DNA of 64,000 nucleotides from Megascapheus bottae (GCA_024803745.1 JANJXV010000024.1:19477927-19541926), one strand, 5' to 3'. Shown: positions 41,826 through 53,094, counted from the first letter of the stretch. A program made the numbers and translations. Notes: generated by a model from the sequence alone, not told the origin.

Positions 41826-41828
<3 letters not shown>
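41652..41828 (+). mobile_element. IDL-Geo SINE
   Basis: Sense copy whose tail has been replaced by the CA repeat. Confidence 0.88.

Positions 41829-41871
<43 letters not shown>
41829..41871. repeat. (CA)n microsatellite
   Basis: About 21 CA units at the 3' end of the preceding SINE. Confidence 0.95.
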
Positions 41872-41874
<3 letters not shown>

Positions 41875-41875
<1 letters not shown>

Positions 41876-41990
41876 GTCGCATAAAATTCCAATATATGAA
41901 CATATACTATTTATCCATCCCTTAATCGCTGAACATTAGAGTTGGTTCAGTGTTTTCCTGTTTACAAATTAAGTTTGAGTGAGGAGACTT
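41875..41990 (-). mobile_element. Old LINE-1 fragment
   Basis: Antisense: tactatttatccatccctta and gttggttcagtgttttcctg match the order of old mammalian L1 3' regions. Confidence 0.5.
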
Positions 41991-42400
41991 GCACTGTGGT
42001 TCATTTCTAAGTCCTTGTTTGGCACTCCAAGGGATAATAATGTTATCTGTCACATGACATCACTACCTGGCTGGCTTGGTTAAGACTCACAAGTGTGGCA
42101 TTCCTACCTCAGGGAGCTTGCACACCCAATTTAACAGCTCATTACACAGTTTTATGGTGCTCTATAATTCTTTTATATGCATACGTCAACCCATACTCAA
42201 TCCCTGAGCTCTCGGAAGCCACCAGTTGTGGAATAAGAAAAAGCTGTTAGAAGTTATTTTCACACTTGGTCTTGGTTTAATGCTTATTTTTCAAGGATTA
42301 TGCTGAATTCATTAGCTTGTAAATTACTATTAGTTTTCAATGTCTCCATCATTTCAGCATCTGGAAATGGAACCATTTTAGAAACCTAAAAAACTACATT
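41991..42400. other. Intron 8, nothing recognised
   Basis: No supported element. Confidence 0.5.
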
Positions 42401-42640
42401 TGAGTTGAGCACCGGTGGCTCACGTCTGTAATCCTAGCTCCTCAGGAGGCTGAGATCTGAAGATCACGGTCCAAAACCAGCCAGGACACTAAAGTCCATG
42501 AGACTCTTATCTCCAATTAACCACCAGAAAACCAGAAGTGGCGCTGCTGCTCAAGTGGTAGAGCACTAGCCTTGAGCTGAAGAGCTCAGGGACAACACCT
42601 AGGTCCAGAGTTCAAGTCCCACAACCAAAAAAAAAAAAAA
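42401..42640 (+). mobile_element. B1-head/Geo SINE, complete
   Basis: Sense, well preserved, from gttgagcaccggtggctcac to the A tail. Useful as a model of this composite SINE. Confidence 0.93.
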
Positions 42641-42783
42641 ATAGCAAGTTAGTTTCTTTCTTCTCCCTCTTAAAAGAATCTTCTAGATGACTGATTCAGT
42701 TCTATGATGCCATCAATGACATTTGCCATTCCATAAATTTGGCTAGACTTTTAGTCATGAAAAAAGAAAAGAAAAAGAAAACA

Positions 42784-42990
42784 GGGCCGGGACTTTGGCC
42801 TGGTGGTAGAGTGCTTGCCCAGCATGCACGAACACCCAGGTTTAATTCCTTGATACCACATATTTAGAAAAAAAGCCTGAAGTGGTGTTGAGGTTCAAGT
42901 GTTAGAGCTCTAGCCTTGAGAAAAGTCCAAGGACAGTGCTCAGGCCCTGAGCTCAAGCCCAGGACTACTGGCAAAAATAAATAAATAAAT
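42784..42990 (+). mobile_element. IDL-Geo SINE
   Basis: Sense, full length, tail aaataaataaat. Confidence 0.92.
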
Positions 42991-43012
42991 ATTGTTTAAA
43001 AAACAAAAAAAC

Positions 43013-43178
43013 CTAGCACTGTGAGCACAGAGTGCCATACATGAAGCCCTGGGTTTGATTCCTCCGTACCACATACTCAGAAAAAGTCAGAAGTTGTATT
43101 GTGGCCCAAGGACAGTATCCAGGCCCTGAGTTCAAGCCCCAGGACTGGCCCCCCCAGCCCCCCCCAAAAAAAAACACC
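43013..43178 (+). mobile_element. IDL-Geo SINE, shortened
   Basis: Sense. The middle of Geo is deleted (ttgtggcccaaggacagtat). Confidence 0.82.
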
Positions 43179-43192
43179 TTGTTTTTGGGAAA

Positions 43193-43330
43193 ACTAAAAT
43201 CCAGGCACAGCTGCTCTAGTTTATAATCCCAGCTACGTGGTAGCTCAGAGGATGGTGGTCTGGGGAGAGCCAGCCCAAAGGTGAAGTCTCAATCTGAAAA
43301 ACAAACTACTACAGAAAAGGCTCAGGGACC
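43193..43330 (+). mobile_element. Old B1-like SINE
   Basis: Sense: tttataatcccagctacgtg, diverged. Different from the composite head. Confidence 0.55.
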
Positions 43331-43500
43331 AGCATGGACACTTAAGTCCAAGAGACTCTTATCTCCAATTAACCACTAGATAACCAGAAGTGGGGCTGTG
43401 GCTCAAGGGGTAGGGTGGTAACCTTGAGCTAAAGAACTCAGGGACAACCCTCAGGCCCAGAGTTCAAGCCCCACAACACCCCTCCCCCCCCCAAAAAAAG
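43331..43500 (+). mobile_element. B1-head/Geo SINE, 5' truncated
   Basis: Sense linker plus Geo, ending in a C-rich and A-rich tail. Confidence 0.82.
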
Positions 43501-43582
43501 CTCAAGGTATGCTTACATAATGGAACACTTGCCCGGCAAGCATAAGGCCAAGTTCAATTTCTAGCACAGCAAAAAGAAAAGT
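43501..43582 (+). mobile_element. ID-like fragment
   Basis: Sense: cacttgcccggcaagcataa to tctagcacagcaaaaag. Confidence 0.65.
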
Positions 43583-43855
43583 AAACAGGAAGAGGTCACA
43601 TGACTACCCAGGCTCACACAGCCCCCATGCTGACGGTGTGCTGCTCTCCATGGTCTAGTTTCAGGCCATCCACTTACTACTAGACTCTGTCAATATTTGT
43701 CTGGCCTCCAGCTGACCTGCGATGCTGCCACAGTCATTGCAACATAACCTGGCGATGGGTCCACGTTAGCATTTCCACCTGGCATTCCCGTGTGCAAGAC
43801 AACGCCAGGTCGTGAAGGGGCTCTCTCCGGCTCTCCTTTCCCTCCCTGGATGTAC

Positions 43856-44004
43856 CTGCACCACGCTGTTCCCAGCGGCCACAGTGGCTCTCCTCCACAC
43901 GCGCCTTCCGCTGGGCACCTCGCTAAGCAGCTGTGCCAGCTTGCGTTCCATCTCGGCCGGAAACACTTCGTTCTGGAGCTGCTTCTCCACTACACCCAGG
44001 AGGA
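43856..44004 (-). CDS. Kiaa1549: Kiaa1549 exon 8
   Basis: 149 nt, acceptor TGCAG/TCCTCC, donor GTGCAG/GTACAT. It encodes VLLGVVEKQLQNEVFPAEME, RKLAQLLSEVPSGRRVWRRA and TVAAGNSVVQ. Extracellular. The RRVWRR patch is a notable basic site in a conserved region; whether it is cleaved is unknown. Confidence 0.96.
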
Positions 44005-44127
44005 CTGCATTGAACGGGAAACACACGGTACCCCGAGTGAGTCAGAGGGGAAGTGCACAAGTATGCATGTGCATGTGTGTGTGAAAGTCATATGAAATCA
44101 CCATCAAATGCCAATTCCTAGAAAGGG

Positions 44128-44320
44128 GATACTTGATTCATTCCTGTAACCCTAGCTATTCACGAGGCTGAGATCTGAAGACTGAGGTTCAAAATCAGAC
44201 CGAGAAGATAAACTCTAGGCACTCATCTCCAATTAGCCAGCAAAAAGCCAGAAGTAAAGATGTAACTCAAAAATAGTAGAGCATCAGCTTTGTATGTAAA
44301 AGCCAAGCAAGAGCTCAAGG
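44128..44320 (+). mobile_element. B1-head/Geo SINE, diverged
   Basis: Sense, Geo end short. Confidence 0.72.
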
Positions 44321-44324
44321 CCTA

Positions 44325-44546
44325 GCCAGACACTGGTGGCTTCTGCTTATAATGCTAGCTACTCAGGAGGCTGAGATCTGAGGATCATGACTCAAAGCTA
44401 CATAGAACTCCTATCTCCAATTAATCAACAAAAAGCCAGAAGTGGAACTCAAATGATAGAGGACCATCTTTAAATACAAGGGCTCGGGGACAGCACCCAA
44501 ATTCTGAATGCAAGTCCTCATACCAGCACCAAAAATAAGGTGCGGA
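44325..44546 (+). mobile_element. B1-head/Geo SINE, diverged
   Basis: Sense, directly after the previous copy (gctactcaggaggctgagat present). Confidence 0.76.
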
Positions 44547-44804
44547 GGTAGGGGGATATATTAAAAGATATTAGGAGGAAATATTAAAAGTGGACCAAAC
44601 AATTGGCTGGGAATTGGTGAGGGAATTGGCACTCTAGAGTCTTAGCTCCAGCTATAAAGAAGAGGTCAAAAGTCCCTGAAACTCAGCCATGAATGAGCTG
44701 AATGAGACAGCGAACATCCAGACAAGACAAAACGTTCTGCCTAGCAGTGCTTATCTCAAAACTTATGAAAATAGCAGAAGTTGTCTTAAGTACTGGATTC
44801 ATCT

Positions 44805-45017
44805 GGGGCTGGGAATGTGGCTTAGTGGTAGAGTGCTTGCTTAACATGCATGAAGCCCTGGATTCAATCCCTCAATATCACATTAAGCAGAAAAAGCCAG
44901 AAGTGACTTTGTGGCGGCTCAACTGATAGAATGCTAGACTTGGGGCAAAAGAAGCTCAGGGACAGCACCCAGGCCCTGAGTTCAAGCTCCAGGACTGGCA
45001 AAAAAAAAAAAAAAAAG
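44805..45017 (+). mobile_element. IDL-Geo SINE with TSD
   Basis: Sense, full length. Direct repeat tggattcatct at 44794-44804 and 45018-45028. Confidence 0.92.
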
Positions 45018-45028
45018 TGGATTCATCT

Positions 45029-45353
45029 ACTAACTGCCTGTCTGCTCTTATCTGCATTAGACAAGATTATCTAGACAGACAATCCGTTTATCAGCAGGGT
45101 CCAGAGCTGGTTTCAATCCTTGCAACCTTGGCCAAGTCACTTAATCACCTTGAAAGCAAGAACCTGGGGTTGGGGCCTAGGGGCCATGAAAAGAATTGAA
45201 CCCTTCCATGGAATGCTGTACATTTATAAGAACCTCCAGGGCTTGAGAAGCCTAGAAATGATGACTATAGCTCTTTCGCGGTGACTGGTGGCTGAGCTGG
45301 GTATAGCTGCAAGTAGGGGGCTATTTGGATTAGGTTAGAAAGTCTTTCTTAGC
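45029..45353. other. Intron 7, nothing recognised
   Basis: No supported element. Confidence 0.5.
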
Positions 45354-45800
45354 CAGACATCTGTGGCTCATGCCTATAATCCAGCTACTCAGGAATACGA
45401 GAACTGAGGATCACAGTTCCAAGTCAGCGGGGAAGGGGGGGGAGTCCTTTGAGACTTTATCTCTAATTAACCAGCAAAAAAGGGACTGGAGGCATGGTTC
45501 AAGTGGTAGAGCATCACTATGGTGGGAAAAAGTCAAGCAAGAATGCCAGGAGTGTGGCCTAGTAGTAGAGTGCTCGCCTAGCACGCCCACAAAGCTCTGG
45601 GATGGATTCCTCAGTACCACACACCCAGAAAAAGCCAGAAGTGGTGCTGTGGCTCAAGGGACAGAGCGCTAGCCTTGAGCAAAAAGTGTCCAGGGACACT
45701 GAGTTCAAGCCTCAGGACTGGCAAAAACAAACAAACAAACAAATAACAACAGCAACAAAAAGAATGCCAGGCCCTGAGTTCAACAGGCACCAAAAAATAA
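45354..45800 (+). mobile_element. B1-head/Geo SINE split by an IDL-Geo
   Basis: Outer sense copy 45354-45547 and 45759-45800 (gaatgccaggccctgagttc). Confidence 0.82.
45548..45758 (+). mobile_element. Nested IDL-Geo SINE
   Basis: Sense, inserted with duplication of agaatgccagg (before and after the copy). Tail of caaa/aaca units. Confidence 0.87.
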
Positions 45801-46525
45801 AAATAAAAAAGCCTTTTTATTTTGCAGTATTCTGGGGGACAGGGGGGAGAACCTCCATTTGTCAGGTCAGCCCAACATCCTGCAGCTAACTGTCCATGGG
45901 AGAGTCCTCCATGTATTACACAAGTCCATCACAACTGCCTAAGGGGAGGAGGAAAAGGAAAAAGGCCAAACTCTTCACCCTGAAGACACCGAGGAGAGAG
46001 CCTTGTCTGTTTCAAACACACCAGTCTTCAGCTGAAGGGAGGAGAGAAAAGGAGGGGTAGGGGCAACTGAAAGAAACTGCCCAGGGCCATTCAGTCTTCT
46101 GAGTAGCCTTTACTTTTCCCTTTGTTAAATAAAGTCTTTATTACCTTACTATATACTGTAATGCCCACTCCATTCCTGGCCACCTCATTTGTCCTAATAT
46201 TATACCACCCAAAATCACATTTAAGGAAAATGTTATCCAACCCCTCTCCCCACCCACTCCTGATTCATTAGACTCTGCCCTAGACTTGAAAGAAGAATTC
46301 TAAAGAAGGTCAGTCTTTTTTTTTTTTTTTTTTTTTTTTGGTGCCATAACTCAGTGGGACACATTCCCAAAGCCCAATTTTAATCCCTTTTTCATTCATT
46401 CTCTGCCAAGATTTTTAAAGTACATGGTGCCCTGAATTTAGGAAACAGGGAAGGTGTGTCCTCAATAGGCCTGCATAGATTTCGTATTCTTACAGTTCCC
46501 GAAACATTACTGAAGTTAAACATAC
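45801..46525. other. Intron 7, nothing recognised
   Basis: SINE-free apart from a poly-T of about 24 at 46317-46339. Confidence 0.5.
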
Positions 46526-46585
46526 CTGTTCTGACCCAAGAAGACTTCAATAACTGAGACAAGTTGAGCTGTGGGTACTGGAAAG
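46526..46585 (-). CDS. Kiaa1549: Kiaa1549 exon 7 (60-nt small exon)
   Basis: Acceptor TGTAG/CTTTCC, donor AACAG/GTATGT. It encodes PFQYPQLNLSQLLKSSWVRT, including an N-glycosylation sequon (NLS), and ends with one base of a Val codon. Conserved with human. Confidence 0.95.
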
Positions 46586-47267
46586 CTACAAGAGAGTCAG
46601 GAAGGGAGAAAAGCCTGTAAGACACACATCTGCACGGCAGGGAACACTGGATAAACTACAATGTACTCTTAGTTTTAAGAAGCAAAAGGCTGCATGAATA
46701 TAACTACACAGACAGCAGTTGCTAAGGATGCTTGTGTCCAGGAAAAGAGCAGGTGGAGGGAAGAAAGGGCCCACTCAGCCTCATCATGGGTTCTGCTACC
46801 CAAAGAGATCATCCACTCCAAGTTCTCCCGCAAATGCCTGTGCTCTGAGCAAAGTGCTCACACGCTGCACTTTCAGAGCCCCGGGTTTTCTGGTCATTTC
46901 TAACTCTGGGTAAGTGACCTCAACTCCTAGCTTGCCCCAGGACAGTCTTAGTGTGTGTCTGTACAGTCCTGGCGTTAAACACTGTATAGAAATAAAAGTT
47001 GCTACACAAAACTAACATGTACTACCAGGCTTTACAGATTATTCTTCTCAACCAACAATGAAGTGAAAAATATTAAGGCCTATTAGGTCATATAGCAGTT
47101 CCATTTTGATAAATAATTTGCTTTTTTTTTTTTTTTTGGCCTGACTTCAACTCCAGAACTATCTTTTAAAGTAAATGTTCCCCCATTCTATCTCCATTTG
47201 CACTGGGAACCCAATGGCCTAAGCCAGGAAGAAAGGGCTTGTTTTCATTTTGTTTGTTTGTTTGCTT
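46586..47267. other. Intron 6, nothing recognised
   Basis: No supported element. Poly-T at 47121-47138. Confidence 0.5.
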
Positions 47268-47495
47268 TAGTTAGTACAGAGTAAAATCCACTCTTTTGGA
47301 CATTCAGTATTAGGGAGTACGCTAAATATGTGAGTTCTAAAATCCACCACAATGAAGATACAGGACAATTCACAGTACCCAAGCACCCTTGGCCACCCTT
47401 CCGTAGGCAAACTTACCTCCCTGCTTATATTGACAGTCACAGATTTGTCCCCATATGTATGTTTTGTCTTTTCTAGAATTGGCATAGTGTGGGCG
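47268..47495 (-). mobile_element. Old LINE-1 fragment
   Basis: Antisense. ccaccacaatgaagatacag, a Pro/Cys-rich spacer and ttgtcttttctagaattggc follow the order of old mammalian L1 (L1M-type) 3' regions. Confidence 0.55.
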
Positions 47496-47543
47496 TGTGG
47501 TGTGTGGTATGTGTGCACATGCATGCATGCACATGTATATATC

Positions 47544-47708
47544 TGTGTGCACTGGTACTGGGGCTTAAACTTAGGGCCTGAGTGTTATCCCTATACTTTT
47601 TCTGCTCAGAGCAGACTTTGCTACCCGGACTGGCTTTGAACCACAATCCTCAGATCGCAGCCTCCTGAGTAGCTAAAATTATAGGCATGAGCCACCAGTA
47701 TCTGGCTA
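47544..47708 (-). mobile_element. B1-head/Geo SINE, partial
   Basis: Antisense. Most of Geo and the linker are deleted. Confidence 0.76.
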
Positions 47709-48243
47709 GAATTGGTATTCTTTTAAACAATATCCTGTTTACCTCAAGAGAAAAAAAAAAAAAACAGGAGCTAGTGTTGCAACTCTGTAATGGAGCTCTT
47801 GCCTAGAGTCACAAGACTCTTAGCATCTGCCGACCATAACACAAACAAGGCACAGAGTACATGGCAGGCTCTGGAGACCCACTCTGGCCCAAATGTTCCA
47901 GTTTGATCTGATCTATGTTGGAGTTCCATCAAGTAGTTCCTCAAGAAAAAGGGGTCCAGGGAGACAACTTCCCATAATCAAATAAAGGCATCATACACTT
48001 GTCCAAATCCATAGAATGCCCACCAAGAGAGAGCACCCACATTAACTATGGACAATGGGCGGGGATGAGTGGCGGTGAGGGTTTACCAGCCACAACAGAT
48101 GGCCCACTCCAGTGCTGGACGTTGAGATGGGGGTTCTATGGGGGTGGGGGAGTAGGAGAAAGGGGACCTCTCAGTACTCCAGGTTCTATTTGCTATAAAC
48201 CTGAAATAGCTTTAAATAAAGACCTTCTATAAAGTTAGAAGAG
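47709..48243. other. Intron 6, nothing recognised
   Basis: No supported element. Confidence 0.5.
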
Positions 48244-48480
48244 GGCTGGCCACTGGTGGCTCCTGTTTACAATCCTAGTTACTGAGGACTGTGGTTCAAA
48301 GCCACCCCAGGAAGAAAAGTCTGTGAGACTCTTATCGCCAGTTATCCAACAAAAAGCCAGAAGTGGAGCTGTGGCTCAACTGGTAGAGCACTAGTTTGAG
48401 CAAAAAAAAAAAGAAAAAGAAAAAGAAAAAGCTAAGGGGGAACATGAGGCCCTGAGTTCAAGCCCCAGTACCAACACACA
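48244..48480 (+). mobile_element. B1-head/Geo SINE
   Basis: Sense. An (AAAAAG)n insertion lies within Geo at 48400-48430. Confidence 0.85.
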
Positions 48481-48567
48481 CACACAATTTAAAATGTTTT
48501 TAAAGAGACCCACCATCAGAAATACCCAGTGTCACCTCCCCAGTTCTTCCAGGGAGCTCATACTCAC

Positions 48568-48751
48568 GCTCTGCAATCTGCAGCACAGGATACCCCAGGT
48601 AGAAGCTGAACTCCACCATGCTCAGGTTCCTGAGCAGCTCGCTCACCTCTGACCCATTCAAAAATCCTTGTGTGCCTCTAACAGCAAAGATAATATTCAC
48701 TGGGCCCCGCCGAGGAGCCATCCTCCAAGAACTGACAGTCACATTCAAGAT
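48568..48751 (-). CDS. Kiaa1549: Kiaa1549 exon 6
   Basis: 184 nt, acceptor TCCAG/ATCTTG, donor AGAGC/GTGAGT. 61 residues: ILNVTVSSWRMAPRRGPVNI, IFAVRGTQGFLNGSEVSELL, RNLSMVEFSFYLGYPVLQIA, E. Three sequons (NVT, NGS, NLS) indicate a heavily glycosylated extracellular region. Confidence 0.96.
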
Positions 48752-48824
48752 CTGGATTAAAAAAAAGGCAGAAGAAACTTCCAGAATAAATTGAAACAGT
48801 CAGCTGAAAACAACTGACACTAAC

Positions 48825-48827
<3 letters not shown>

Positions 48828-48867
<40 letters not shown>

Positions 48868-48920
48868 CCTCCCCCTCCCTCCCTCCCTCCCTCCCTCCCT
48901 CCCTCCCTCCCTCCCTCCCT

Positions 48921-48967
<47 letters not shown>
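48828..48967. repeat. (CT)n-(CCCT)n-(CT)n compound microsatellite
   Basis: 140 bp of pure pyrimidine on the plus strand, starting 76 bp upstream of exon 6 on the gene strand. Confidence 0.96.
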
Positions 48968-48969
<2 letters not shown>

Positions 48970-49022
48970 GTCTCAGTCTCCTAAATAGGATTATCGATGT
49001 GAGCCACCAGTACCTAGTGAGA
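48968..49022 (-). mobile_element. B1-like head fragment
   Basis: Antisense: gtctcagtctcctaaatagg to gtgagccaccagtacctag. Confidence 0.65.
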
Positions 49023-50317
49023 TTTTTTTTAAATGTAAAGAAAGAATAACTGTCTTTCTGACCTGGTTCCTTACTGCAACATTCTCGGCACTCCCACGCC
49101 CGGGTGTTTTTTACTTGAAATACTGAGCTGAGCTCATGGATTTCTATCTCTTCTGCCTCTGCTGTCTACTCCAAACCCCACTGAAACAACCACAAGAGGA
49201 AGAAAGCTCTGCAGAGCACAAGATGTCAAATCCTTGATGATGGGTAAAGAATCTTATTGAAACAAGAAGGAAAGAAACCAACACCCAGCACACACCGAAG
49301 CTGAGCTAGGAGTCCCTGCTTCTCCAGGGGAGACAGCAGACAAGCAGTGGCCAAAAGTAGCTAACAGAAGACTGAATCCCAAAGAGCCAAGTTCATTGCC
49401 TTTTTCCTTTTCTCCTCCTAATGGCTGCATTCAGGTTCTAGCAGCCACTCCACCTCCCAGAATAGCCCAGAGAACTGGATTCTAAGAGAAAAGAGCCATT
49501 GCCCCAGGGGAATGAAAGGCCTCAAACCCTAAGGCAAAAGAGGGAAAGGCTATAATAACCCCAGTGCACACCAGATCATTCAAAAGACAAAGCAGGACTG
49601 CAAAAGAAAGGAAAAGAGGAGTTTTCATAAGAAAACACAAGGGGTGGGGGGAAAAGGTGGACCAATTTCCAAAATAAACAGGGTTCCTCATCCCTAACAA
49701 CCAACCACCAAGCAACAGTCTCCAGACACTTAAGAAGAAGTTTGCTGCATAAAAGCACAGAGCAGAGGTTAACACAATATTGCAGAGAAAACAGACATAA
49801 TGTAAGCAGTAACAGGTAAATTTTCAAAGACCCTAATTCACGATCTCAGAGACTCTGAATGTGAGCCTACATTATCTCAAAAAAAGGAGCAAAGGATGGG
49901 GGGGGGGTGATTACTAAAAAGAAAAAAAAACTCAGAAGAGAGATTGAATTACCTCATCAACACCGTAGAAAACTAAATGAGCGACCTGAAGGATGCAGTT
50001 TAGGGAAACTGTAAAAACAGAGAACTGAAAGATGTGTAAAATATGAGAAAGAACTAAGAAACAAGAAAGTGCACGCAGGAGTGTCAGAGTCTAGTTAACA
50101 TGCATTCCAGAAAAAGAAAGTTTGGAAGGAAAAATAAAAGATCAAAGAAATACAGAAACATCAGCAGCGTGCACACAGTATATAATGCCAGTTCTTTTTC
50201 TGTGTTTATACTGGTGTGCACTGGGCGGGGTTATTATAATCTTTCCCTCTCGAGACTCACAGTTCTAAAAATCTCATCAGCTCCAAACCCAAACGTCAGG
50301 GGAGCAACAACAGTCAT
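49023..50317. other. Intron 5, SINE-free, nothing recognised
   Basis: About 1.3 kb of unique-looking sequence. Confidence 0.5.
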
Positions 50318-50560
50318 GCCTGAGGATGGGCTCGTGTCTGTGATCCTACCTACTCGGGAGGCTGAGATCTAGGGATCACAGTTCAAAGGCAGCTTGGGCA
50401 GGAAAGTCCATTAGACTCTTATCTCCAATTAACCACCAGAAAACCAGAAGTGGGGCTGTAGCTCAAAGTGATAGAGGGCTAGCCTTAAGCAAAAGACCTC
50501 AGAGACAGCAGCCAAGCCTTAATTTCAAGCTTCACCACTGACAAATATAATAAAAATAAA
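50318..50560 (+). mobile_element. B1-head/Geo SINE
   Basis: Sense, full length, tail of taaaaataaaaa. Confidence 0.86.
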
Positions 50561-50593
50561 AAAAATAAGACAGACTATGCTCAAAAAGCTTTT

Positions 50594-50825
50594 GAGTTGG
50601 GCAAGGAGACTCATGCCTGTAATCCTAGCTACTCACAAAACTGAAATCTGCAAGTGTTCATTCAAAGCCAGCCCAAGCAGGAAAGTCAATGAGATTCTTA
50701 TCCCCAATTAGCCAACAAAAAGCCACAAGTGGAGCCACAAGTAGCTCAAGTGATACAAGCACTAGCCTCGAGCACAAAAGCTAAGGGACAGCATCCAGAC
50801 CCTGAGTTCAAGCCCCAGGACCAGC
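50594..50825 (+). mobile_element. B1-head/Geo SINE
   Basis: Sense, with a duplicated gccacaagt(gga/agc) step in Geo. The tail leads to the CA run. Confidence 0.86.
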
Positions 50826-50852
50826 AAGTGTATGCACATACGTGTGTGCACA

Positions 50853-50895
<43 letters not shown>
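50853..50895. repeat. (CA)n microsatellite
   Basis: About 20 CA units. Confidence 0.95.
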
Positions 50896-50897
<2 letters not shown>

Positions 50898-51301
50898 ATT
50901 TCTGAGTCATTTCAGATTCTCTGGTTAAAGAAATTCAACCAGTCAGTTCTCTGCAAATATTCTGAAATCCCCAAACTCCAAATTCGGATCCTAAGCATTT
51001 CAGATAAGGCATACTCAACTGCCATGAAAACAATAGTCCTTTTAGGCATTCCTCCACTGGCTATCAAGTCTCCTGCACCAGGTCTCCTGAGCTGAGCTAC
51101 TCCGGTCACTAGCTACTCAGAGCACTGCTGCCAGCACTACACTGTCCTTCCTATTGTCTAGACTGCACCACAGGATGCAATCAAGCCTGGTCCAGCAGCT
51201 GGGCTTCTTCCACTGGAGGACATGATGGGCAAGAAGACATTGTGGAAGAAGCTGTCTTTTAAGGACAGAGCATTCGGTTCCGCTGTTAGCAAAACCCTTA
51301 C
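50896..51301. other. Intron 5, nothing recognised
   Basis: No supported element. Confidence 0.5.
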
Positions 51302-51432
51302 CTGCACAGTGAGGTTGTAGGTGGCTGGGTGATGTTTCCTCACTTCAAAGAGAGCTGTCAGCAGACCTTTCTCAATGCGCTGAGTGAAGTTGCAAAAACC
51401 AGTATCCACACTTGGGGGCACAAACTGAAGCA
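51302..51432 (-). CDS. Kiaa1549: Kiaa1549 exon 5
   Basis: 131 nt, acceptor TTCAG/TGCTTC, donor GTGCAG/GTAAGG. It encodes VLQFVPPSVDTGFCNFTQRI, EKGLLTALFEVRKHHPATYN, LTVQ. Two sequons (NFT, NLT) and a single Cys. Extracellular. Confidence 0.96.
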
Positions 51433-51479
51433 CTGAAAAGAAGGACAGTGGTAAAAGTCCCACAAAAGAGATGCAGCTT

Positions 51480-51684
51480 GGGCCGGGAGTTTGGCCTAGT
51501 GGTTAAAGTGCTTGCCTAGCATGCATGAAGACCCAGGTTCGATTCCTCGGTACCACATACATAGAAAAAAGCCAGAAGTGGTGCTGAGTCTCAAGTGGTA
51601 GAGCTCTAGCCTTGAGAAAGTCCAAGGACAGTGCTCAGGCCCTGAGCTCAAGCCCAGGACTGGCAAAAAAAAAAAAAAAAAAAA
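51480..51684 (+). mobile_element. IDL-Geo SINE, young, perfect TSD
   Basis: Sense, full length with an A tail of over 20. Perfect 16-bp direct repeat aaaagagatgcagctt at 51464-51479 and 51685-51700. It lies 48 bp upstream of exon 5 on the gene strand. Confidence 0.96.
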
Positions 51685-51718
51685 AAAAGAGATGCAGCTT
51701 AAGAATTAAAGAGATGAG

Positions 51719-51920
51719 GGCTGGTTTGGCTTAGTTAGTGGTAGAGTGCTTACCTAGCATGCGTGAAGACCCTGGTTTGATTTCTCAATACTACATAAAC
51801 AGAAAAAGCTGGAAGTGGTGCTGTGGCTCAAGTAGTAGAGTGCTTGCCTTGAGCAAAGGAAGCTCAGGGACAGTGCCCAGGCCCTGAGTTCAAGGCCCAG
51901 GACTGGCAAAAAAAAAAAAG
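51719..51920 (+). mobile_element. IDL-Geo SINE
   Basis: Sense, full length. Confidence 0.9.
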
Positions 51921-51936
51921 AAACAAGAGATGAAAG

Positions 51937-52092
51937 TCAGCTGTGGATGGCTCACACCTGTCACTGCTGAGGGGGAGCCACTCAAAAAAAAAACAAGGGT
52001 GGTGCTGTGGTTCAAAGTGACAGAGTGCTAGCCTTGAGCCAAAAAAAGCTTAGGAACACTCCCTGGGCTGTGAGTTCAAGCCCCACTACCAA
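51937..52092 (+). mobile_element. B1-head/Geo SINE, partial
   Basis: Sense. Most of the head and linker are lost. A C-run of about 13 follows at 52098. Confidence 0.75.
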
Positions 52093-52332
52093 CCTCCCCC
52101 CCCCCCCCCGTCCCCACAAAAACAAGGAAAAGTTTCTTACAGAATTAAAAGATGAAGATGGGGGAGATATTATCTAAATCAACAACTTCATCCATGTTGT
52201 GGGGCAGAGCACTATGACACATTTACTTCAAATAAATCTTCAAAAATACACATTGAATTCACTCACAGTAATTGTATATATTGATGGGGTAGGATGTGAC
52301 ATTCCAGTACTCTTATACAATGTATAAGGATT

Positions 52333-52795
52333 GACCAGGCATCAGTGGGTCACACCTATAATCCTAGCTAGTCAGAAGGCTGAGAACTGAGGACCACAAT
52401 CCAAAGCAAACCTGGGAAGGAAGTCTTGGAGACTTTTGTTTTTGGTACCAAGAAATCGAACCCAGGGCTCCATGCATGTTAGGCAAGCATGATATCGGTA
52501 GGCCACGCTCCAAACATTTGAGTAGGAAGATTTCCTTCTTTTTTCGTTTTTTCTTTTCTTTTTTGCCAGTCCTAGGGCTTGACCTCAGGGCCTGGGCACT
52601 ATCCTTGCGCTCTCTCAAGGTTAGTGCTCTACCACTTGAGCCACAGCACCACTTCCTCTTTAAGACTCTTAACTCCAATTAGCTAGCAAAATCCCCAAAT
52701 GGAGCTGTGCCTCAGGTGATACAGAGCTTAATATTGGGCAAAACAAACTCAGGGACAGCACCCAGACATAGTGTTCAAACCCCAGGACCAGCACA
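52333..52795 (+). mobile_element. B1-head/Geo SINE with internal inserted fragments
   Basis: Sense head 52333-52437 and linker-Geo 52665-52795. Between them lie an antisense ID-like head (52440-52516) and an antisense Geo (52555-52660). Confidence 0.75.
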
Positions 52796-52879
52796 CATAT
52801 AAAAATGTTTTCCTTTAAGGGCAGAGGGTCTTGTTCTGCTGTCAGTGATATCCTTACTCGCAAGAAGGATAGAACTTTT

Positions 52880-53057
52880 TGGCCGGGAGCATGGCCTGGT
52901 AGTAGAGTGCTTGCTAAGCATGCATGAAGACATGGGTTCAATTCCTTGGTACCAAATATGGGAAAGTGGTGCTGTGGCTCAAGTGGCAGAGCCCTAATCT
53001 TGAGAAAGCCCAAGGACAGTGCTCAGGCCCTGAGTTCAAGCACCAGGACTGGCAAAA
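52880..53057 (+). mobile_element. IDL-Geo SINE
   Basis: Sense. The linker is shortened and the tail became a GGA repeat. Confidence 0.87.
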
Positions 53058-53094
53058 AGAAGGAGGAGAAGGAGGAGGAGGAGGAGGAGGAGAG
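53058..53094. repeat. (GGA)n microsatellite
   Basis: About ten GGA units at the 3' end of the preceding SINE. Confidence 0.93.
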
